Shown here: positions 59,186-64,000 of the stretch, piece by piece
How positions within the stretch are numbered: the first letter of the stretch is position 1
Layout: every line of letters starts with the position of its first letter
Assembly (NCBI RefSeq): GCF_902859945.1
Contig: NZ_CADIKL010000007.1
Coordinates: forward strand, 62,001-126,000
Source: Paraburkholderia caffeinitolerans
GTDB taxonomy: Bacteria; Pseudomonadota; Gammaproteobacteria; Burkholderiales; Burkholderiaceae
Reading direction: 5' to 3'
Length of the DNA stretch: 64,000 bases
Position numbers and translations under genes: made by a program
The notes under the pieces: model-generated
Seen by the model: the letters and a program-made list of their open reading frames with translations, nothing else
What the model was told of the DNA's origin: nothing
Database searches by the model: none

Positions 59186-59611
59186 GTGACGTTCTTTACC
59201 AATTACATCAACCTTGTACTCATCGCGATCGTCCTCATCTCAGGAGCGTTGCTCCTGTGGCCGACGCTCAAGCGCGGCGGGCGCGGCGGCGTTTCCGCCG
59301 CCGAGGCGACGCAGATGATCAACCGCCGCAACGCGGTGGTGATCGATCTGCGTTCCGCGGACGACTTTGCGAAAGGCCACTTGCCCGCCGCCCGTCACCT
59401 GGAATTCGGCGAGCTGCAGGCCAAGGTCGGCCAGTTCGTGAAGAACAAGAGCAACCCGGTGTTGCTGGTCTGCCAGACGGGCCAGCAGTCGCACAAGGCG
59501 CAGCGCCTCGTGAAGGATGCCGGTTTTGCCGAGGTCCACGTGCTGGACGGCGGCGTGAACGCCTGGCAGCAGGCCGGCATGCCGGTCGTGAAACAAGGAG
59601 CTTCGAAGTGA
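59186..59611 (+). CDS. Membrane-anchored rhodanese-like protein
   Basis: The 141-residue protein has an N-terminal membrane segment (YINLVLIAIVLISGALLLW) followed by a rhodanese domain with the active Cys96 in LLVCQTGQQS. VVIDLRSADDFAKGHLPAARH is the classical rhodanese CH2A-type motif. It may transfer sulfane sulfur near the membrane. It starts at a GTG (59186) and its stop overlaps the grxC start (GTGA), so the pair is coupled. Confidence 0.87.
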   Translation: MTFFTNYINLVLIAIVLISGALLLWPTLKRGGRGGVSAAEATQMINRRNAVVIDLRSADDFAKGHLPAARHLEFGELQAKVGQFVKNKSNPVLLVCQTGQQSHKAQRLVKDAGFAEVHVLDGGVNAWQQAGMPVVKQGASK

Positions 59612-59871
59612 ACAAGGTGGTCATGTACAGCACCCAGGTGTGCCCGTATTGCCAGATGGCCGAGCGTCTTTTAAAGTCGCGCGGCGTCGACCATGTCGAG
59701 AAGGTGCTGATCGACCGGGACCCGGTGCGCCGTGAAGAGATGATGACGCGCACCGGCCGCCGGACGGTACCGCAGGTTTTCATCGGCGAGACGCATGTGG
59801 GCGGTTACGATGACCTCTCCGCGCTCGACCGTGCCGGCGGCTTGATGCCGCTGCTCGAAGCCACGGCCTGA
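59608..59871 (+). CDS. grxC: Glutaredoxin 3
   Basis: The 87-residue protein has the redox motif Cys12-Pro-Tyr-Cys15 and the cis-Pro loop RRTVPQVFIG followed by HVGGYDDL, which binds glutathione. It reduces disulfides using glutathione, whose synthesis genes (gshA-gshB) lie 9 kb upstream. The GTG start with AAGGAG upstream overlaps the rhodanese stop. secB follows after 180 bp. Confidence 0.95.
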   Translation: MNKVVMYSTQVCPYCQMAERLLKSRGVDHVEKVLIDRDPVRREEMMTRTGRRTVPQVFIGETHVGGYDDLSALDRAGGLMPLLEATA

Positions 59872-60051
59872 CGTAGTTTTTTACGGCGCGTCATTGCGCC
59901 ACGGTTTTTCGCCCGTGCGAGCCGGCAAGGCATGCGCGGGCGCGTTGTCGTCTGTTGCTGCTCATTGCGGCTGCACGGCATTGCCCTCGATTTAGCGAGA
60001 CGAAGCGATACTGTGCGGTTGCAACTCAATTTAATCAGGAAGCCATACACC

Positions 60052-60519
60052 ATGTCTGACGAGAACAACCAGCCGTTCTTCAACATCCAGCGCATTTACC
60101 TCAAGGATCTGTCGCTCGAGCAGCCGAATTCGCCGGCCATCTTCCTCGAGCAGGATATGCCTTCGGTGGAAGTGGAAGTCGACGTGAAGGCCGAGCGTCT
60201 CGCGGAATCGGTGTTCGAGATTCTCGTAACCGGCACGGTGACCGCGAAGATCAAGGACAAGGTCGCGTTCCTGATCGAAGCCAAGCAAGCCGGCATTTTC
60301 GACATCCGCAACATCCCGGCGGAACAGATCGATCCGCTCGTCGGCATCGCATGCCCGACCATCCTGTTCCCGTACCTGCGCTCGAACATTGCCGACGCGA
60401 TCACGCGTGCGGGCTTCCCGCCGATCCACCTGGCAGAGATCAACTTCCAGGCGCTCTACGAGCAACGTCTGCAGCAAATCGCGCAGCAGCAGGAAGGCGC
60501 GAGCAACGCCACGCATTGA
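60052..60519 (+). CDS. secB: Protein-export chaperone SecB
   Basis: The 155-residue tetrameric chaperone keeps preproteins unfolded and delivers them to SecA. It carries [42 protein letters not shown] and [22 protein letters not shown], all conserved in SecB. It sits between grxC and gpsA, the standard proteobacterial order. Confidence 0.97.
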   Translation: MSDENNQPFFNIQRIYLKDLSLEQPNSPAIFLEQDMPSVEVEVDVKAERLAESVFEILVTGTVTAKIKDKVAFLIEAKQAGIFDIRNIPAEQIDPLVGIACPTILFPYLRSNIADAITRAGFPPIHLAEINFQALYEQRLQQIAQQQEGASNATH

Positions 60520-60557
60520 TTGGCGCTGAAACGAAACCACCGGTGCGGAGTATCGGA

Positions 60558-61556
60558 ATGAAAGTTGCCGTTCTCGGCGCCGGAGCGTGGGGCACCGCGC
60601 TGGCAGGGCACCTGGCCCAGGCGCATGACACGCTGTTGTGGGCGCGCGATGCCGCGCTCGTCAACGCAATGCGTCAGACGCACGAGAACGCCCGCTATCT
60701 CGCGGGCGTCTCGCTGCCGAAAAAACTTCACTACGAAACAGATCTGGCCGCCGCGCTCGACTTTGCGTCGGGCGAGGCGGATCTCGTCGTGCTCGGCACG
60801 CCGGTGGCGGGCCTGCGCGACATGTTGCGCATCATGCGCGGCATGAACCGCGCGCCCGCGCACTTCGTGTGGCTGTGCAAGGGCTTCGAATCCGACTCGC
60901 AGCTCATGCCGCATCAGGTCGTGGCCGCCGAGCTGCCCGGGCACAAGAGCAACGGCGTGCTTTCGGGGCCGAGCTTCGCGCGCGAGGTGGGCGAGGGCCT
61001 GCCCGTTGCGCTCACCATCGCGAGCGCCTCGGTCGACTGCCGCGAGCGCACGCTCGCAGCCTTCCATCATCGCGCGATGCGCATCTATACCGGCGACGAC
61101 GTCGTGGGCGTGGAAGTGGGCGGCGCGGTCAAGAACGTGCTCGCTATCGCAACCGGCATCTCCGATGGGCTTGGCCTCGGCCTGAATGCGCGCGCCGCGC
61201 TCATCACGCGCGGCCTCGCGGAGATGACGCGCCTTGGCGTGACGCTAGGTGGGCGCGCGGAAACCTTCAATGGGCTCACGGGCCTCGGCGACCTCATCCT
61301 CACCGCGACGGGCGACCTCTCGCGCAACCGCACCGTGGGCAAGCAGCTTGCGAGCGGACGCACGCTCGACGATATCCTCGGTGCGCTTGGCCATGTGGCG
61401 GAAGGCGTGCGATGCGCGCGCGCCGTGCTTGCCATCGCGCGCGCGCACAATATTGAAATGCCGATCACCCAGGCGGTATGCGCCGTGCTGTTCGACGGCG
61501 TGGCTGCGCGCGATGCCGTGAGCGCACTGCTCAGGCGCGACGCGAAGGCGGAGTAG
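60558..61556 (+). CDS. gpsA: Glycerol-3-phosphate dehydrogenase [NAD(P)+]
   Basis: The 332-residue enzyme reduces dihydroxyacetone phosphate to glycerol-3-phosphate for phospholipid synthesis. [17 protein letters not shown] is the Rossmann dinucleotide motif. [10 protein letters not shown], the catalytic Lys in [14 protein letters not shown] and [15 protein letters not shown] follow. The ATG lies 38 bp after secB with CGGAGTATCGGA upstream. Confidence 0.96.
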   Translation: MKVAVLGAGAWGTALAGHLAQAHDTLLWARDAALVNAMRQTHENARYLAGVSLPKKLHYETDLAAALDFASGEADLVVLGTPVAGLRDMLRIMRGMNRAPAHFVWLCKGFESDSQLMPHQVVAAELPGHKSNGVLSGPSFAREVGEGLPVALTIASASVDCRERTLAAFHHRAMRIYTGDDVVGVEVGGAVKNVLAIATGISDGLGLGLNARAALITRGLAEMTRLGVTLGGRAETFNGLTGLGDLILTATGDLSRNRTVGKQLASGRTLDDILGALGHVAEGVRCARAVLAIARAHNIEMPITQAVCAVLFDGVAARDAVSALLRRDAKAE

Positions 61557-61631
61557 GGCGCGGGTTTTTCACGCGCTCAGGCGTTGCGCCCGGGCTCCCG
61601 CCGCCTGCTTCAACGCGAGTGGAGGACCGCC

Positions 61632-62156
61632 ATGCTCACCATCGGAAATTGCCGCATCGAAGCGCAAGTTGTCGACATCACCACGCTGCATGTCGATGCC
61701 ATCGTGAACGCCGCGAACACGTCGCTGCTGGGCGGCGGCGGCGTGGATGGCGCGATCCATCGCGCGGCCGGGCCGCAGTTGCTGCGCGAATGCGAGACGC
61801 TGAACGGTTGCCCGACCGGCGACGCGAAGATCACCGCCGGCTACCGGCTTCCCGCGAAACACGTGATTCACACGGTCGGGCCCGTCTGGTACGGCGGCGC
61901 GCGTGACGAGGCATTGTTGCTCGCGTCGTGCTACCGGCGCTCGCTCGAATGGGCGCGTGCGGCCGGTGTGAGGAGCATTGCGTTTCCGGCGATCAGTTGC
62001 GGCGTGTATCGTTTTCCGCCCGATGAAGCCGTGAAGATCGCGGTGCAGACCGTGATCGACGTGCTGAGTGCCGAGCGCTCGTTCGAGCGAGCCGTATTCG
62101 CATGCTTCGACGAGGCGATGCTCGCGCGTTACGTGCTCGAGTTGAGTTTGCATTGA
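61632..62156 (+). CDS. Macro-domain protein, O-acetyl-ADP-ribose deacetylase-like
   Basis: The 174-residue single macro domain has [20 protein letters not shown] near residue 24 and [16 protein letters not shown] later, which bind the ADP-ribose diphosphate. The family hydrolyses ADP-ribose adducts such as O-acetyl-ADP-ribose or ADP-ribosyl proteins. GGAGGA precedes the ATG. It is separated from gpsA by 75 bp and from the convergent trmL by 44 bp. No partner such as a DarT toxin or sirtuin is adjacent, so a toxin-antitoxin role is unlikely. Confidence 0.9.
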   Translation: MLTIGNCRIEAQVVDITTLHVDAIVNAANTSLLGGGGVDGAIHRAAGPQLLRECETLNGCPTGDAKITAGYRLPAKHVIHTVGPVWYGGARDEALLLASCYRRSLEWARAAGVRSIAFPAISCGVYRFPPDEAVKIAVQTVIDVLSAERSFERAVFACFDEAMLARYVLELSLH

Positions 62157-62200
62157 ATGCGCACTGAGCGTACGCGCTTCATTCGTCCTTGATTCGTCCT

Positions 62201-62671
62201 TCATTCCCCGCCTTCAAAGCCTGACTGACGCCACGCCTCGAACGCCACCACGGCCACGGTGTTCGACAGATTCAGGCTGCGGTTGCCTGGCCGCATCGGC
62301 AGGCGCACGCGCTGTTCGGGCGCGAAACGCTCGAGCACCGAGTCGGGCAACCCGCGCGTTTCCGCGCCGAACACGAACCAGTCGCCCGGCAAGAATGCAT
62401 GATCGTGAAAGCGTCCCGAGCCGCGCGTCGTGAACGCGAACATGCGCGCTGGGTCGGGCGTCTCGGTGGCGATGAAGGCATCCCAGTTGCGATGCACGTG
62501 CATTTGCGCGTATTCGTGATAGTCGAGGCCGGCGCGGCGCATTTTCGCGTCGTCGAGCGGGAAGCCGAGCGGCTCGATCAGATGCAGCCGCGCGCCGGTG
62601 TTCGCGCACAGGCGGATCACGTTGCCGGTGTTCGGTGGAATTTCAGGTTCGACGAGAACGACATTGAACAT
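62201..62671 (-). CDS. trmL: tRNA (cytidine(34)-2'-O)-methyltransferase
   Basis: The 156-residue SPOUT methyltransferase has MFNVVLVEPEIPPNTGNVIR, FGAETRGLP and SLNLSNTVAVVAFEA, the three conserved motifs of the knotted fold. It methylates the wobble base of leucine tRNAs. It lies 54 bp downstream of comF on the same strand. Confidence 0.93.
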   Translation of the reverse strand: MFNVVLVEPEIPPNTGNVIRLCANTGARLHLIEPLGFPLDDAKMRRAGLDYHEYAQMHVHRNWDAFIATETPDPARMFAFTTRGSGRFHDHAFLPGDWFVFGAETRGLPDSVLERFAPEQRVRLPMRPGNRSLNLSNTVAVVAFEAWRQSGFEGGE

Positions 62672-62725
62672 GGCGATGAAAGTCTGGAAAAACGATAAAA
62701 ACGAAAAGAGACAAAACGGCGGCGT

Positions 62726-63535
62726 TCAGTCCTTCGGTGTGCGCAGCACGACGAAATTCGTCACGCGGCGCGCGCCCGCTGCCTTTAGCGTATGCGCGAG
62801 CGCATCGAGCGTCGCGCCCGAGGTCATTACGTCGTCGACCACGCCCACGTGCACGCCGCTTAACGCTTGGCCTGCGCGCGTGAGCGCGAACGCGTGGCCC
62901 ACGTTGCGGCGGCGCATCTCGCGGTCGAGCTTCGATTGTGCCGCCGTATGCAGCGTGCGGCGCGCCAGCGTGGCATCGGCGCGCGTACCGAGCGCGCGGG
63001 CGAGCGGCCTCGCGATTTCCCACGCCTGGTTGTAGCCACGCTCGATTAGGCGTTCGCGCGAGAGCGGCACCGGCACGATGAGACTTGGCGCGTCGTCGGT
63101 ATCGAGCACGTCGACGGCTGCGTGCGCGAGACGCCGCGCGAATTCTTCGCCGAGCGCGAGCCGCGCGCGAAACTTCAGGCCGAGCGCGAGCGCATCGAGC
63201 GGCGCGCGATAGTCCGCGAGCGCCAGTGTCGCGTCGAACGCGGGCGGCGATTTTATACAGGCGTCACACCGGTAGCGATCGCCGCCTCGCGCGTGCCGCG
63301 CTGCGTGACGCATGCCCGAAAGCGGCAGCGCGCAAACGGTGCAGCGCAAACGCGCCTCATTCCAGTACGCCGCATCGCAAGCCGCGCACAGCACAGCGCG
63401 CGCGTCGCTGCGAGCCTCATTCGAAACATGGCCCGTGTGGCGCGACAAATTGCCGCATAATGGACACAGATTGGGCAGCACGAACTCGGCGAGCCGCGGC
63501 CAGTGCGTTCGCGCGCTGCGCCGGACGCGCGCCAT
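62726..63535 (-). CDS. comF: ComF-family phosphoribosyltransferase-like protein
   Basis: This roughly 269-residue protein has N-terminal zinc-finger cysteines (LCPLCG, LCAACD, CTVCALPL, CDACI) and a C-terminal phosphoribosyltransferase domain. LIVPVPLSRERLIERGYNQA and the PRPP-binding VGVVDDVMTSGATLDAL are visible. ComF helps move incoming single-stranded DNA across the inner membrane in competent bacteria. The ATG at 63535 places the start just before the zinc finger; an earlier ATG at 63649 is in frame and possible. With comM at 44-46 kb it hints at competence, but uptake pilus genes are absent here. Confidence 0.9.
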   Translation of the reverse strand: MARVRRSARTHWPRLAEFVLPNLCPLCGNLSRHTGHVSNEARSDARAVLCAACDAAYWNEARLRCTVCALPLSGMRHAARHARGGDRYRCDACIKSPPAFDATLALADYRAPLDALALGLKFRARLALGEEFARRLAHAAVDVLDTDDAPSLIVPVPLSRERLIERGYNQAWEIARPLARALGTRADATLARRTLHTAAQSKLDREMRRRNVGHAFALTRAGQALSGVHVGVVDDVMTSGATLDALAHTLKAAGARRVTNFVVLRTPKD

Positions 63536-63739
63536 GGCGCGTCGCAAAGCCTGCGCTTTCGCTCCGGTTTTTTTCGCAGGACAAGCACGCCTCAATGCGG
63601 GCGAGTGGCTTGACGCCGAAATCGGTGATTGTGCGGAACGCTGCGGCATCGATGGACGGCCCGAACCAGGTTCGAGACTCGCGACTGAAGGAATAACAGT
63701 GAGCGAGTATACTTCGCGGACTTCGCCAATACGACCGAC

Positions 63740-64000
63740 ATGTCTCCGTCTCACCCAAGACCTGGCCGTCCGGCCTACGATTCGCGCTATCTCCGACGGA
63801 TATTCGACCGCCGCGCGGCGACGTTCGACGAGGTTGCGTTCCTTACACGCGAAATCGCTGAGCGTATGCGCGAGCGCCTCGAGTACATCAAGGTGAATCC
63901 CGCGAGCGTGCTCGACATGGGCTGCGGTCCTGGCGACGACCTTCCCAATCTGCGCGAGCGCTTTCCCGAAGCGCCCGTATTCGGCACCGACCTCTCTCTC
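63740..64000 (+). CDS. BioC-like SAM-dependent methyltransferase (C-terminus beyond window)
   Basis: The first 87 codons are open to the window edge. AYDSRYLRRIFDRRAATFDEVAFLTREIAERM is followed by motif I, VLDMGCGPGDDL, a SAM-binding loop. This start resembles malonyl-ACP methyltransferase BioC of Burkholderiales, which begins biotin synthesis. It is divergent from comF. Without the C-terminal half I cannot exclude another methyltransferase. Confidence 0.8.
   Translation, partial: MSPSHPRPGRPAYDSRYLRRIFDRRAATFDEVAFLTREIAERMRERLEYIKVNPASVLDMGCGPGDDLPNLRERFPEAPVFGTDLSL

Noticed and set aside
61632..62156. Macro-domain gene as antitoxin of an ADP-ribosylating toxin
   Set aside because: No toxin-like or ADP-ribosyltransferase gene adjoins; neighbours are gpsA and trmL housekeeping genes.

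Overview
The window is a GC-rich (roughly 65%) stretch of beta-proteobacterial chromosome. Gene order and protein families point to Burkholderia sensu lato (Paraburkholderia/Caballeronia type): a two-gene methionine synthase, PhaM, DUF1840, DUF2917 and DUF3567 proteins, the set ubiK-glnK-amtB-gshA-gshB-EIIA-ptsH-ptsI, and dctA-dctB-dctD. Most of it is core chromosome. I see no integrase, transposase, phage gene, CRISPR array, tRNA or rRNA.

Layout. 1-8.1 kb: a SPOR-domain protein (cut by the window edge), argS, DUF1840, a small secreted protein, the two halves of MetH and a DUF3567 protein. 8.2-18.6 kb: mixed metabolic genes, namely an alpha/beta hydrolase, a DUF3108 protein, an IclR regulator divergent from an FAH-family enzyme, a branched-chain-type binding protein, a crotonase, PhaM, a patatin and a ferritin-like diiron protein. 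18.7-27 kb: rfaE2, then coaX-birA on the minus strand, facing away from an MlaE/MlaF/MlaD-type lipid transporter with its lipoprotein and a VanZ protein. 27-34.6 kb: a thioredoxin-like ferredoxin, a second alpha/beta hydrolase, a DD-carboxypeptidase, a D-amino acid aminotransferase and the lipoate genes (ybeD-lipB-lipA), interrupted by a divergent LysR/DUF2917 pair. 34.7-43 kb: tauABC, then dctA and its two-component system dctB-dctD. 43-55 kb: a TlpA-like protein, comM, ubiK, nitrogen sensing (glnK-amtB), glutathione synthesis (gshA-gshB) and an incomplete, probably regulatory PTS (EIIA, HPr, EI). 55-64 kb: moeB, a carboxy-terminal processing protease, gpmA, a rhodanese, grxC, secB, gpsA, a macro-domain protein, trmL, comF and the start of a BioC-like methyltransferase.

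The most informative non-coding signals are regulatory. Upstream of dctA there is a sigma-54 promoter with two matching palindromes spaced three helical turns apart, which look like DctD enhancer sites. Upstream of glnK-amtB there is a second sigma-54 promoter, with a distant NtrC-type palindrome next to ubiK. Between birA and the lipid-transporter operon lie two clusters of five DnaA-box-like repeats each, with identical 11/11/11/12 spacing. A smaller DnaA-box-like cluster lies in the AT-rich gap before comM. A hairpin that may belong to an interspersed repeat family abuts the start codon of the PTS EIIA gene.

I did not find a convincing new multi-gene system. The phased DnaA-box-like array is the best candidate for something undescribed.
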